A DNA stretch of 64,000 bases, taken from positions 94,957 through 158,956 of the forward strand of contig JAHJQQ010000014.1 of assembly GCA_018819175.1 (NCBI GenBank), written 5' to 3'. This DNA is from Gammaproteobacteria bacterium. Lineage in GTDB: Bacteria > Pseudomonadota > Gammaproteobacteria > Thiohalobacterales > Thiohalobacteraceae. This document shows positions 16,233 to 25,417 of the stretch, piece after piece. A model generated the notes under the pieces. The model ran no database searches and was not told the origin of the DNA. It was given only the letters and a program-made list of their open reading frames with translations. Within the stretch, counting starts at the first letter, position 1. Every line of letters begins with the position of its first letter. The translations under genes were made by a program, and so were the position numbers.

Positions 16233-17823
16233 GTCGTTCCCCCATTACCACGCGCAGTGTAAAGAGCGCTTCCTGGTCTTTTGCTTCGTCACCGATGCTA
16301 CCCAGCACCCGACCGCTGGTCGCGGTGTTTAGAGGCAGCTCCAGCGCCTCGGCAACAACGATGTTACTGCTGCGGAGTCTGTTAAGGAGATCCACTATTT
16401 TTTCATGCGCGCTGCTGTAATTGCCTTCAAAAGGCTTTACGCGTCCCTTGATGATGACGATTTGATAGATGGAGTCGTCATCGCCATCCATCGCAGTGAC
16501 AGGTTCGCCATTTTCATCATACGATACTGCATCAGCTGCCTCGCTTACGCCGCTTTCCAGGGGGGTGACCTTGGCGTTAAGGTCGTTGCTGGCGAACCAA
16601 TCGAGCCGTTGAATTTCCAGGCCTGTTTGTTGCTGTAGTTCCTGTCCAATGACCCGCAGTAGATCATGTGGATACTGGCGTTTTTGACGCAACTGCCTGG
16701 CTGCATCAACAGCGAATCGCATGTCTTCCGGCGTGACATCCGTCTGCGGGAGGCGCGCCTGAACTGCGTTATTGCGCTCCTCAGCGGTTGCCAATAATTC
16801 CGTTGTCTTCGCCAGCTCCTGCCGGTACATCACGCCATCCACAATCTGCGTCCCTGCCCATAACAGTCCGGCGACACTGGCGGCGACACATATTCCAGAA
16901 AGCGCCTGGCGCGCGCGTGCCATTTTGTAATGGAAGCGCTGCGCATCACTGGCGTAATGATTGTGCCGATGATGTTTGGCGAGCAGGAAGGCAAACAGTT
17001 CATCCGCCTCAAAGTCCGTGTGTTCATCGTGATAGCCGATTTTTGCGGATGCGTCGGCGATACTGATCATGCGGTAATGGGTAAGCGTCTCGTTGTCACG
17101 CATTGCCTCAAGAGCATCGAGACGTTGGCCGCCGCTGAGCACGCAGACTTCCAGCACTACATCCCGGGCGAGCAGATGCAGGTTCGACAGATACCGCTTT
17201 GTCTTACCGATTTCGGCATGCAGATACGTCGCATAGTTTTCGACAGTCAGGTCATCCGGTACCGGCGTGAGGCGGCTGAAGCGCAACTGGCCGCCGGTGA
17301 TGAAGGATTGACGCAGTCCGCTTTCGCGGTGGTGCGTAATGAGCAGTACATCCTTTTTGATATCCCAGAGACGCTTCACCAGTTCGATACTGACCAGCGG
17401 CAGCGAATAGATGCCGGCAATCGGTACCTTGTAATGCTGCATGGCGCTGATCCACATATCAGCGAATTCCGGATTCAGTAATCCGCTGAACAGGACTTCA
17501 TCTTTACGTTTATTATTCGGGTCACGCCCCAACAGTTGTGCATGCCGATAGGTGGTACCGCGATAGATGCGTGCGACATAGCGCGCCAGCAAGGCTTTGC
17601 GGTCACCGCCCATAGTGTGGGCGATGCTGTCGATACGGAAATCCTCTTCGACCATGTCGGTGAGGATGTAGGTCGGTGCCTGCCCAAGTTTTTGCAGATA
17701 ATCATCAAACACCGCAAGGCCGGCATCCGCGGCCACGAAGGTGTTCATGCGCGTGAGTGTGCGACCATCGAATTGATAGGCCGTCAGGCTTCCGCTGGTG
17801 AGAAAGAAGATCTGCTGCAGCAT
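16225..17823 (-). CDS. PilM/PilN-like membrane protein of system 2 (MshI position)
   Basis: A protein of 532 residues. The first 300 are soluble and may be a diverged PilM/GspL actin-like domain (TYILTDMVEEDFRIDSI, then VLLITHHRESGLRQSFITGG). A membrane helix follows at about 312-330, then a coiled coil and a PilN/GspL-like periplasmic domain with VVIIKGRVKPFEGNY. It would recruit the ATPase to the inner-membrane complex. Classical ATP-binding motifs are not obvious, so the actin-like assignment rests on size, topology and gene order. Confidence 0.65.
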   Translation of the reverse strand: MLQQIFFLTSGSLTAYQFDGRTLTRMNTFVAADAGLAVFDDYLQKLGQAPTYILTDMVEEDFRIDSIAHTMGGDRKALLARYVARIYRGTTYRHAQLLGRDPNNKRKDEVLFSGLLNPEFADMWISAMQHYKVPIAGIYSLPLVSIELVKRLWDIKKDVLLITHHRESGLRQSFITGGQLRFSRLTPVPDDLTVENYATYLHAEIGKTKRYLSNLHLLARDVVLEVCVLSGGQRLDALEAMRDNETLTHYRMISIADASAKIGYHDEHTDFEADELFAFLLAKHHRHNHYASDAQRFHYKMARARQALSGICVAASVAGLLWAGTQIVDGVMYRQELAKTTELLATAEERNNAVQARLPQTDVTPEDMRFAVDAARQLRQKRQYPHDLLRVIGQELQQQTGLEIQRLDWFASNDLNAKVTPLESGVSEAADAVSYDENGEPVTAMDGDDDSIYQIVIIKGRVKPFEGNYSSAHEKIVDLLNRLRSSNIVVAEALELPLNTATSGRVLGSIGDEAKDQEALFTLRVVMGERHG

Positions 17824-17825
17824 GG

Positions 17826-19028
17826 TCAGGTGATTTTCCCAAGAATGTCGTATATCGGACCGAGTACCGAGATCATGACCCAGCCCAGGAGTATGCCCAG
17901 GATCACGGTCATGGTGGGTTCGATCAGAGCCTGTACTTTCTCGATGGATTCCTTAACGTCTCGGTTGTAGAAATAGCTGATGTTTGTCAGCGCGACATCC
18001 AGGCCGCCGGTGTTCTCGCCGACCCGCAGCATGCGGATAACCAGTGCGGGGAACAGCCCGGTATTCTGGAATGCGGCGCTGAGACCGACACCATCACCGA
18101 TCTGTCGCTGTACCCGTTGCAGGGCTTCTTCGATAACCTTGTTGTCTACCAGCTGTTCGGAGGTGCGCAGGGCTTCGAGTACCGTGATACCCGCGGTGAA
18201 CATGAGCGCGAAATTACTCGCGAAGCGCGACATCAGGATCTTGGCGTAGATCGGACCGACCGGCCAGACGCGTAGCTTGAAGCTATCCAAGTTATAGCGT
18301 GCCTGGGGATTCACGCGCGCCAGATAACGAATGCCGAAAAACAACGCCGGCGGCACCATCAGAATCAGGTGCCAGTAGGCGATAACGAAATTCGAAACAT
18401 GGATCAGGGCGCGCGTGTGGAACGGGAGTTCCTGACCCATGGATTTGATGAAGCTGGTCAGCTGCGGTACCAGATAGATCATCATGAAGAACATCACCCC
18501 CATGACCACGGTGCCGACAAAGGCCGGGTACATGACGATCTTTTTGGTATGCGCGGCCAGCTCGTCCTGCCACTTCAATGTTTCGGTCAGATTTTGCAGC
18601 ACATCCGGCAGCATGCCACTCTGTTCACCGGCGCGGATCAGGCTGCTGAAGACCTTGCTGAACACGGCCGGGAAACGCGCCAAGGCCTCGGACAACGTCT
18701 TGCCACCTTCAATGTCTTCGATCAGCGCAGCAACGACTTCGCGGAAACGTGCATTGGTGACACTGTCACGCAGATCGGACAGGCCTTCGAGAATCGGTAC
18801 ACCGGCGCGTGTCAGCTGTTCGAGATGAAAGCAGAAGGTAATCAGTTCCTGGCGACCTACGGAGCGACTTCCCAGACTCCAGCCACGATCAACGGCGGGT
18901 TTGCAGCGGATCATTTCCAGACCCATGCGCGCCAGGCGTGACTCCAGATCAGAATCGTTGGCGGCCTCGATGCGGCCGAGCACGATCTTGCCGTCGTCGT
19001 TGATCGCTTTGTATTCGTAAGCGGACAT
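17826..19028 (-). CDS. Platform protein of system 2 (GspF/PilC family)
   Basis: A protein of 400 residues with two GspF domains: LTRAGVPILEGLSDLRDS in the first and MFTAGITVLEALRTSEQL in the second. Membrane helices lie near 170-190, 215-235 and 375-395 (VILGILLGWVMISVLGP). It is the inner-membrane platform on which the system 2 ATPase works, and is clearly paralogous to MshG (3798-5027). The 106-base gap to the ATPase gene upstream contains a small hairpin repeat. Confidence 0.88.
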   Translation of the reverse strand: MSAYEYKAINDDGKIVLGRIEAANDSDLESRLARMGLEMIRCKPAVDRGWSLGSRSVGRQELITFCFHLEQLTRAGVPILEGLSDLRDSVTNARFREVVAALIEDIEGGKTLSEALARFPAVFSKVFSSLIRAGEQSGMLPDVLQNLTETLKWQDELAAHTKKIVMYPAFVGTVVMGVMFFMMIYLVPQLTSFIKSMGQELPFHTRALIHVSNFVIAYWHLILMVPPALFFGIRYLARVNPQARYNLDSFKLRVWPVGPIYAKILMSRFASNFALMFTAGITVLEALRTSEQLVDNKVIEEALQRVQRQIGDGVGLSAAFQNTGLFPALVIRMLRVGENTGGLDVALTNISYFYNRDVKESIEKVQALIEPTMTVILGILLGWVMISVLGPIYDILGKIT

Positions 19029-19075
19029 CAGTTATTAATCCTGATCTGTACTGGTCTTGCAGAGGTGGCAGGTTT

Positions 19076-19107
19076 GTCGGACGCGCGGCTGCGCCGCTGA
19101 ATCCGAC
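19076..19107. repeat. GTCGGA...TCCGAC hairpin repeat
   Basis: Outer arms GTCGGA and TCCGAC enclose an inner GCGGC/GCCGC stem. Short elements of this kind (GTAGGTCGGATT...) are dispersed in many proteobacterial genomes. Only one copy was seen in this window, in the gap between the system 2 ATPase and platform genes. Confidence 0.5.
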
Positions 19108-19134
19108 CTACGATATAAATAGAGTTCATGGCGT

Positions 19135-20844
19135 TCACACCAGACGATCGGTCAGGTCGATGACACGCGAGATTTCATCCAGCGTCGTCACGCCTTCCAG
19201 TACGCGGCGCACGCCATCCTCGCTAAGTGGCCTGAAGCCTTTCGACATCGCCATATTGTGGAGCTCACGACGGGTTGCGCGGCGTGCCACCAGTTCGTCG
19301 AGATCGTCATCCATTTTCAGCAGTTCCATCACCGACAATCGGCCGCGGTAGCCGGTGTGGTTGCATTCATCGCAACCGCGTGCTTGATACAGTGTTATTT
19401 CGGTATCCTCAGGCTGACGCATCAGCTTGCGTTCGAAATCGGTTGCAGGCGCCGCTTCGCGGCAATGCATGCATACCTTGCGGATCAGGCGTTGGGCGAC
19501 AATGCCGATGATGTTGCCGGAGAGCATGTCCGGGACAATACCGAGATCCAGCAGGCGCGGAATCGAGCCGATGGCGGAATTGGTGTGCAGCGTCGAATAC
19601 ACCTGATGTCCGGTCATGGCCGCGCGTAGCGCCATATCCGCGGTGTCCTCGTCACGTATCTCACCGACCAGAATGATGTCCGGGTCCTGGCGCATCATGG
19701 AGCGGATACCGGTCGCGAAATCCATTTTCGCGGCTTCGTTGACCGAGCTCTGCCGAATCAGATTCATCGGGTATTCGACCGGATCTTCCAGGGTCATGAT
19801 GTTCACCGACTCGCTGCTCACATAGCTGAGCATGGAATACAGTGTGGTGGTCTTGCCGCTGCCGGTCGGGCCGGTCACCAGAATGATGCCTTCCGGACGT
19901 GCCATCATGAGTTTCAACATCGACAGCGAATCGTCGGGCAGACCGAGATTATCCAGTGGAACAATGCCTTTGCTGCGATCCAGAATACGCAGCACGATGT
20001 TCTCGCCCCAGGTGGTCGGTTGCGCCGACACGCGGAAGTCGATGGGGCGACCGTAGAGTGTGAGTGAGATGCGCCCATCCTGTGGCGCGCGGGTTTCGGC
20101 GATGTTCATGCCGGAGATGACCTTCAGACGCACGGCGATCGCCGACCAGTAATTTTTGTGCAGACTGCGGATCTGACGCAGCACACCGTCGATGCGATAG
20201 CGCAGGCGCAGGAAGCCCTGCTCCGGTTCGAAGTGAATATCCGAGGCGCCGGCCTTGACCGCATCCGACAACATGGCATCGACCAGGCGCACCAGCGGTT
20301 GACTGTATTCATCACCGTCGCCGGCAAAACTGTTGTAGTCGACTTGCCCGGTTTCGATTTCATGCAGGATGCCGTCGACCGAAAGTTCATAGCCATAGAA
20401 CTGATCAATGGCTGATTCGATTTCCGACTCACCGGCCAGCAGCGGATGCACATCGACACGACCGCCGAGGATGGCGCGCAGCTGGTCCAGCGCCACGACA
20501 TTGGTGGTGTCGGCCATCGCGACAGTGAGCAAATGTTTGTTGTGGTCGATGGCGATCGGTAGCACACGGTAACGGCGTGCAACCTCTTTGGGTACCATCT
20601 TGAGCGCATCGTGATCGACGACGACCTTATGCAGATCGACGCTTTCCTGGCCCAGCGATTCGGACAGTGCATCGCGGACAATGGCCTCGGTGGTAAAACC
20701 CAGCGAGACAATGATGCGACCAAGTTGTTCACCACGCTTCTTCTGCTCGGTCAGCGCGATGCGCAGCTGGTCATTACTCAGGATGCCCTGCTCGATCAGG
20801 ATGTCGCCGATACGGCGTGGCGGCTTGGCGGCAGGAGCGTTCAT
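19135..20844 (-). CDS. Assembly ATPase of system 2 (MshE-like)
   Basis: A GspE/PilB-family ATPase of 569 residues, paralogous to MshE (5594-7294). The N-terminus again has two MshEN-type motifs (RIGDILIEQGI...Q34 and QLGRIIVSLGF), so c-di-GMP binding is predicted; the second copy ends in SESL rather than the usual Q. It has Walker A GPTGSGKTTT, Walker B DPDIILVGEIRD, the His box TGHQVYSTLHTNSA and a C4 zinc site (CMHC...CDEC). The start overlaps the stop of the TPR gene (ATGA). Confidence 0.92.
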   Translation of the reverse strand: MNAPAAKPPRRIGDILIEQGILSNDQLRIALTEQKKRGEQLGRIIVSLGFTTEAIVRDALSESLGQESVDLHKVVVDHDALKMVPKEVARRYRVLPIAIDHNKHLLTVAMADTTNVVALDQLRAILGGRVDVHPLLAGESEIESAIDQFYGYELSVDGILHEIETGQVDYNSFAGDGDEYSQPLVRLVDAMLSDAVKAGASDIHFEPEQGFLRLRYRIDGVLRQIRSLHKNYWSAIAVRLKVISGMNIAETRAPQDGRISLTLYGRPIDFRVSAQPTTWGENIVLRILDRSKGIVPLDNLGLPDDSLSMLKLMMARPEGIILVTGPTGSGKTTTLYSMLSYVSSESVNIMTLEDPVEYPMNLIRQSSVNEAAKMDFATGIRSMMRQDPDIILVGEIRDEDTADMALRAAMTGHQVYSTLHTNSAIGSIPRLLDLGIVPDMLSGNIIGIVAQRLIRKVCMHCREAAPATDFERKLMRQPEDTEITLYQARGCDECNHTGYRGRLSVMELLKMDDDLDELVARRATRRELHNMAMSKGFRPLSEDGVRRVLEGVTTLDEISRVIDLTDRLV

Positions 20845-22229
20845 GGTTGTGCCTGCGCGCTGAGCACGGCGACGCGCTGCTTGGCGGCGCGCAGATCGAA
20901 CTGTGCATTGTGCAGGCCGGCGAGTTGCACGGCGCGTTGATAATATTCCAGGGCCAAGCGTTGTTGACTGAGATGCTCCAGGCTTACGGCCAGATTGAAG
21001 GCATAGTCGGGATGCTCTGGCGCCAGTCGCTGCGCCTCGAAATAGGCCTGCTGGGCATAAGGCCAGCGTTGCTGTTCGGCATAGAGATTAGCCAGCGCAA
21101 AGTGTAATGGAGCGGATTGCGGCTGTTCGCTCAGCAGAAGTTTCAGCTGGCTCTCGCTATCGGCCGTGCGGTTCTGACCCAGGTCGGTCAATGCGGCCAG
21201 TGCGGTCAGATCCTTGGGGTTACGTTGCAACACCGCATGATATTCGTTGCGGGCGAGATCCATCTGGCCAGTACGTACTGCGATGGCCGCGAGTCCCATG
21301 CGTGCATCGCGGTTGTCGATATCCCGGGTCAGCACCTGACGATAACCCTGTTCCGCCTGCGCCAGACGACCGGCCTGAAAATCCGCGTAGGCCGTCTGCA
21401 GATCACGGCTGACCTTGCTCGGCTGGGTGCTGCGGGTGATGCGAATACTGGCGGCCGCCGACTCAGCGGGCATATCGTCCGCGGCCTGATTGTCGGCCGG
21501 CAGCGGTTGCTCGCCGCGCAATACACGCGGATCGACGGGTGCCGGCTCCCAGTCCTGAGTGACCAGGGGTTCAGCCGGAGGTGGACCCTCTTGCCAGGGC
21601 GTTTTTGCCGGAGGCACGCCGGCGAGCAGTGACGTCTGCAGATCGTCCGTCGCTACCGCTGGGTCTTCTCCCTCCGCTTCTGTCGCCGCAGGCGGTAATT
21701 GTACCATGCCCAAGTAGGGTGTTTGCTGTGCGAGTGACGCGTAGTAGTAATAACTCCCGATGGCGATGACCAGCACCGCACCCAGGGTGATAAGGCCAAT
21801 CAGATTGCGGCGGCGTTGTGTCTCATGCCGTGCCGCGCTCGCGGCCAGGATGCGAGCGGCAGCCTGGGCATTGTGATGATCGGGTTTGGCCTGTTTGGGC
21901 CTCTCGATTTCCAGTACTGCGCTGGGCTCGGGTTCTGCGCTTACCGCTTCGGATATCGATATGGTTTCCAGTTTCTGTTCTGGTTCTGATTTCTGTGCTG
22001 TTGCTAATGCCAGGCGCGGTGCACGCGCCCCTTCTTCAGCGGTCGGCTCGGGTGTTAAGGGTTCGGGGCACGCGAGGGCATCCACGGGTGACAGGCTAAG
22101 TTCGGCCGGATCTTTGGGCGTGTCTGCCACAGGCGACTTCGCCGCTTGGGTTTCAAGCGGCGCAGCCTCGTTGTGTTTGTCGCGCTTGGCGTGTTCCGCC
22201 TGCTTCAGCGCGTCCATCAACAGACTCAT
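20841..22229 (-). CDS. TPR protein of system 2 (MshN-like)
   Basis: A protein of 462 residues: start MSLLMDALKQAEHAKRD, a common N-terminus of pilus-linked TPR proteins, then an acidic Pro/Glu/Ala-rich cytoplasmic part, a membrane helix near 143-165 (LIGLITLGAVLVIAIGSYYY), a linker, and TPR repeats from about 285 to the end (YADFQAGRLAQAEQGYRQVL). It sits between secretin and ATPase, as MshN does between MshM and MshE. A role in secretin assembly or pilus stability is inferred from the family. Confidence 0.83.
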   Translation of the reverse strand: MSLLMDALKQAEHAKRDKHNEAAPLETQAAKSPVADTPKDPAELSLSPVDALACPEPLTPEPTAEEGARAPRLALATAQKSEPEQKLETISISEAVSAEPEPSAVLEIERPKQAKPDHHNAQAAARILAASAARHETQRRRNLIGLITLGAVLVIAIGSYYYYASLAQQTPYLGMVQLPPAATEAEGEDPAVATDDLQTSLLAGVPPAKTPWQEGPPPAEPLVTQDWEPAPVDPRVLRGEQPLPADNQAADDMPAESAAASIRITRSTQPSKVSRDLQTAYADFQAGRLAQAEQGYRQVLTRDIDNRDARMGLAAIAVRTGQMDLARNEYHAVLQRNPKDLTALAALTDLGQNRTADSESQLKLLLSEQPQSAPLHFALANLYAEQQRWPYAQQAYFEAQRLAPEHPDYAFNLAVSLEHLSQQRLALEYYQRAVQLAGLHNAQFDLRAAKQRVAVLSAQAQP

Positions 22230-23860
22230 GTGCCGCCTCCCGGCATGCGCAGTGGCTGGGTCAGCCGCTCCGGTTCGGATGTTCTGTTCTGATGTTCAGG
22301 TAAATAGCGCTGATAGTCGGCCAGATCACCACTGACGCTGGCGTCACGAATGACACGCGGGCGCAGGAAGATCACCAGCTCGGTCTTGCTGACCTGGTTG
22401 CTGCGGTAACTGAAGGCATCGCCGATCACCGGCAGTTCCGACAACAACGGTGTGCCGGAGCGATTCAGATCAACGCCATCCTGAATGAGACCACCGAGCA
22501 CAGCGGTCTGGCCGGAGTTGATGCGCAGAATGGAATCCATTTCACGGACCTGGATTTGCGGAATGCTGCTTTCGACATCTGACAGTCGCAGCGATGGGTT
22601 CGGGTCACGCACATAACTGATCACCCGTGAAATGGTCGGGCGAATGTTGAGAATCACGGTATCGGTGTCGTTGATCTGTGGGGTCACGCTCATGACAAAG
22701 CCGACCGGTACGGTGTGCACGGAACTGGTGAAGGTGGTGTTGGCCACGCCATCGGTGATGGTGGTTTCCGCTTCGATAGTGAAGTACACCAGGTTATCGA
22801 CAACCTTCAGCAACGCGGTCTGGTTGTTAATGGCCATGATCTTGGGGCTGGACAGCACGCGGATATCGCCGAATTGGCGCAGCATGCCGACCGTTGTTGA
22901 GGTATTGCCCAAGTCGGTGTCCGCGTCGGCGTAGGTCAACAACGAAAACGGCGATTGGCTCAAATTGGTGCCGAGCAGCGATTGATCAACAGACCAGCCC
23001 GCGCCGGAGGCAATCAGACTCCAGTCCACGCCCAGCTGATAATCGTCATTGAGCTTGACTTCGACCACCGTGGCTTCGATCAATACCTGGCGTTGCGCAC
23101 TCACCTGTACCTGATCAATGAAGGTTTGGATCTGCTGATGTTCACGGGTGGTGGCGCGCACGCTAAGGATGCCGGATTCGGCATTGACGATGACCGCGGC
23201 TGAACCTTCCGTGGAGGCTGCATCGACAGCTTCACCCAGGATGGCGCGGATGTTGCGCTCCAGCGTGCTCCAGAAGCGATGATTGGACGTGCTGTTAACC
23301 GCAGTGGTGGAATTGTTGCTGCCACTGCCGCCGCCGCTATCACCCGCCGCCGCACCGGTGGTGGCGATCTGGGTTGCTACGCTGACGGCGCTGCTGTTGT
23401 CGCGCGACATATTGACATAGTCAATTTTGTAGTTGCGCAGAAACGCCACATCCTGTTCCACCTGCAATGTGTCACCCTCTTGGGTGAAACGCACATCGGC
23501 CTGACGCGCAATGCGATCGAGTAGCTGCGGCAGGGTCTGATCAATGGCGTTCAACGTGACGTTGCCGGTGACGCTCGGATGCACATCGACATTGATCTTG
23601 GCGTCGCGTGCCAGCGCGAACAGCATGTCGCGTACCGGTACATCGGTGACCACGACGCTGTAGGTTTCCAGCGGTGCGCTGGCGCGGGGCGCTTCCAGTA
23701 CCGGCACGCGTTGGACCGGCGCCGGTATATCCGACTTGCTCACAGGCGCGCTGGCGACATGGCCTTTATCCACGGCCTGGGGTGTCAATGCGCAAGCGGA
23801 CAGAGTCAGCAGCCCGGCAAACAGGGTCGGCATCCAATGCAGACGATAAGAATGTTTCAT
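22226..23860 (-). CDS. Secretin of system 2 (MshL-like)
   Basis: A secretin of 544 residues with a lipoprotein signal (LSAC), an STN-type domain (MLFALARDAKINVDVHPSV), a Gly/Ser/Asn linker near 172-195, and the C-terminal secretin domain with VLSSPKIMAINNQTALLKV and AVLGGLIQDGVDLNRSG. It is the outer-membrane pore of the second pilus and paralogous to MshL (9362-11089). It overlaps both neighbours by 4 bases. Confidence 0.9.
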   Translation of the reverse strand: MKHSYRLHWMPTLFAGLLTLSACALTPQAVDKGHVASAPVSKSDIPAPVQRVPVLEAPRASAPLETYSVVVTDVPVRDMLFALARDAKINVDVHPSVTGNVTLNAIDQTLPQLLDRIARQADVRFTQEGDTLQVEQDVAFLRNYKIDYVNMSRDNSSAVSVATQIATTGAAAGDSGGGSGSNNSTTAVNSTSNHRFWSTLERNIRAILGEAVDAASTEGSAAVIVNAESGILSVRATTREHQQIQTFIDQVQVSAQRQVLIEATVVEVKLNDDYQLGVDWSLIASGAGWSVDQSLLGTNLSQSPFSLLTYADADTDLGNTSTTVGMLRQFGDIRVLSSPKIMAINNQTALLKVVDNLVYFTIEAETTITDGVANTTFTSSVHTVPVGFVMSVTPQINDTDTVILNIRPTISRVISYVRDPNPSLRLSDVESSIPQIQVREMDSILRINSGQTAVLGGLIQDGVDLNRSGTPLLSELPVIGDAFSYRSNQVSKTELVIFLRPRVIRDASVSGDLADYQRYLPEHQNRTSEPERLTQPLRMPGGGT

Positions 23861-25284
23861 AGATTTCGCTGCGCGACCCGCCAGTGACCGGTCGCCTCCT
23901 TTTTCACTGCCGTGAGAGAACGCAAGTAAGGGCCGTAACCTTTTAGCGCCTTGGGAATGGAACTGATGGCCTGTTGCGCATCGCTGTAATTCTCGAAGCT
24001 GCCGTAGAGTACGGACCAGCGTTGCGTGCCATTGACCATGGCCGGGGCGATATACACCTGATCGAGATGCGCCTGCAGTGCCGGGTGATTCAGGAATCGC
24101 TCAAGGGGTGCGCGCGCGGTATCGTCGCTGGTCATGATCTGGATGGTGTAGAGCGCGCCGCTGTCCTGATTCAGCCAATCCCGCGCCGCGGCTACGCGTG
24201 TCGCCAAAGCGGTATCGGCTGCAGTTTGCCGTTGTGACGCGTCCTCAGTTATGGAGAGCGACTGCTCGCGAGGCGGAGTGGCCGGCGGATTCGGCGCGGC
24301 GTTCGTAGTTTTTGCGGCCGTGACGGCTGTGACACCTGCCGCGGGTTGAATCTTGACCAGTTCCGCCACGTTGGGATGAACGGTGTTGTGAGGCATGACC
24401 GCATAGGTCACCGCGCCGACCGCGAGCATGGCCATTCCAGCGGCGATCGCCCATGCCGGCTGCGGTAGCAAGGACCAGCCGGAGGCGAATTCACTGTCGT
24501 CGATGGCGCGACGCATATGCCGCAAATGTACCTGGCGGACGCCATCGGCATAGGCGGCCAGCAAGGCCTTGTCCGCCAGAATATGAATACGTCGCAGCAA
24601 TCCCTTGGATGCGCGCGCCAGTAGACGGTAGGCCATACTGGTCAAGGGATCACCGCCCTGATAGCCGGCGGCGCGGAGTCGGAAGGGGATGTAATCGCGG
24701 ATATCCGCGAGATTCAGCGGCGGTAACGTGAAACTGTGAGTGATGCGGTCGCGCAGCTGACGCACGGCATGCACGGCCAGGTGATCGTCGAGTTCGGGCT
24801 GGCCGAACAGAACGATTTGGAGCAGTTTGTCTTCGTTGGTTTCCAGATTGGACAGAAAACGGATTTCTTCCAGGGCGTCCAGGTCCATGCCCTGCGCCTC
24901 CTCCACAAAGACGGCCACACGCCGTCCTTCGGCATGGCGTTGCAGCAGGTAGTCCTGCAAGGCATTCAGCAGAGCTACGCGGCCGCCATCGGTGGGCAGT
25001 TTCAGATCCAGGGCGACCGCTTGCAGCACGTCTTCGCGTTTTAAACTGGGGTTGGCCAGATAGACCACGTCCACGGTGGTGGCCAATCGGTCGGCCAGCA
25101 TGCGGCACAGCATGGTCTTGCCGCTGCCGACCTCGCCGGTGAGTTTGACGATTCCTTCACCCTTTTCAACGGCATAGGCCAATGCTTCGAGCACGGCCCC
25201 GCGCTGCGCGCCGGGATAGAAGCGGCGCGTGTCAGGAGTGATGCGGAACGGTGGCGATTCCAGTCCGAAGTGCTTTCCGTACAT
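23857..25284 (-). CDS. AAA ATPase with C-terminal SPOR domain (MshM/GspA-like)
   Basis: A protein of 475 residues, first gene of the system 2 operon. Residues 1-260 are an ExeA/GspA-type ATPase (MYGKHFGLESPPFRITPD, Walker A GEVGSGKTMLC, Walker B VAVFVEEAQGMD). A membrane helix follows at about 270-290. After a linker, residues 385-470 resemble a SPOR domain (LYTIQIMTS...WSVLYGSFENYSDAQQAI), known to bind denuded septal peptidoglycan. The membrane orientation would place SPOR in the periplasm. MshM of system 1 lacks this part. ATG 25284 has a GGGAG site and a start matching MshM; a TTG at 25290 is possible. Confidence 0.83.
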   Translation of the reverse strand: MYGKHFGLESPPFRITPDTRRFYPGAQRGAVLEALAYAVEKGEGIVKLTGEVGSGKTMLCRMLADRLATTVDVVYLANPSLKREDVLQAVALDLKLPTDGGRVALLNALQDYLLQRHAEGRRVAVFVEEAQGMDLDALEEIRFLSNLETNEDKLLQIVLFGQPELDDHLAVHAVRQLRDRITHSFTLPPLNLADIRDYIPFRLRAAGYQGGDPLTSMAYRLLARASKGLLRRIHILADKALLAAYADGVRQVHLRHMRRAIDDSEFASGWSLLPQPAWAIAAGMAMLAVGAVTYAVMPHNTVHPNVAELVKIQPAAGVTAVTAAKTTNAAPNPPATPPREQSLSITEDASQRQTAADTALATRVAAARDWLNQDSGALYTIQIMTSDDTARAPLERFLNHPALQAHLDQVYIAPAMVNGTQRWSVLYGSFENYSDAQQAISSIPKALKGYGPYLRSLTAVKKEATGHWRVAQRNL

Positions 25285-25324
25285 AGCCAAGGCTCCCGGC
25301 TCTTAAAGGGTGTAAGCAGGGAGA

Positions 25325-25341
25325 AGCAAGGTTTGGACCAG
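25325..25341 (-). promoter_or_regulatory. Sigma-54-type promoter of pilus system 2
   Basis: On the minus strand CTGGTCCAAACCTTGCT, with GG at 25339-25338 and GC at 25327-25326, exactly ten bases apart. It shares CTGG-Y-CC-N-A-N-CCTTGCT with the system 1 promoter. The predicted start of transcription is near 25314, about 30 bases before the ATG. A perfect palindrome, ATTATT-A-AATAAT, at 25386-25398 lies about 50 bases upstream and could be an activator or DNA-bending site. Confidence 0.7.
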
Positions 25342-25417
25342 AGGGGGATTACAGCCAGCCTTGAAGCGGCCAGAGGGTGGTATTAATTATTAAATAATAG
25401 ATAGTTACGACGTTATA

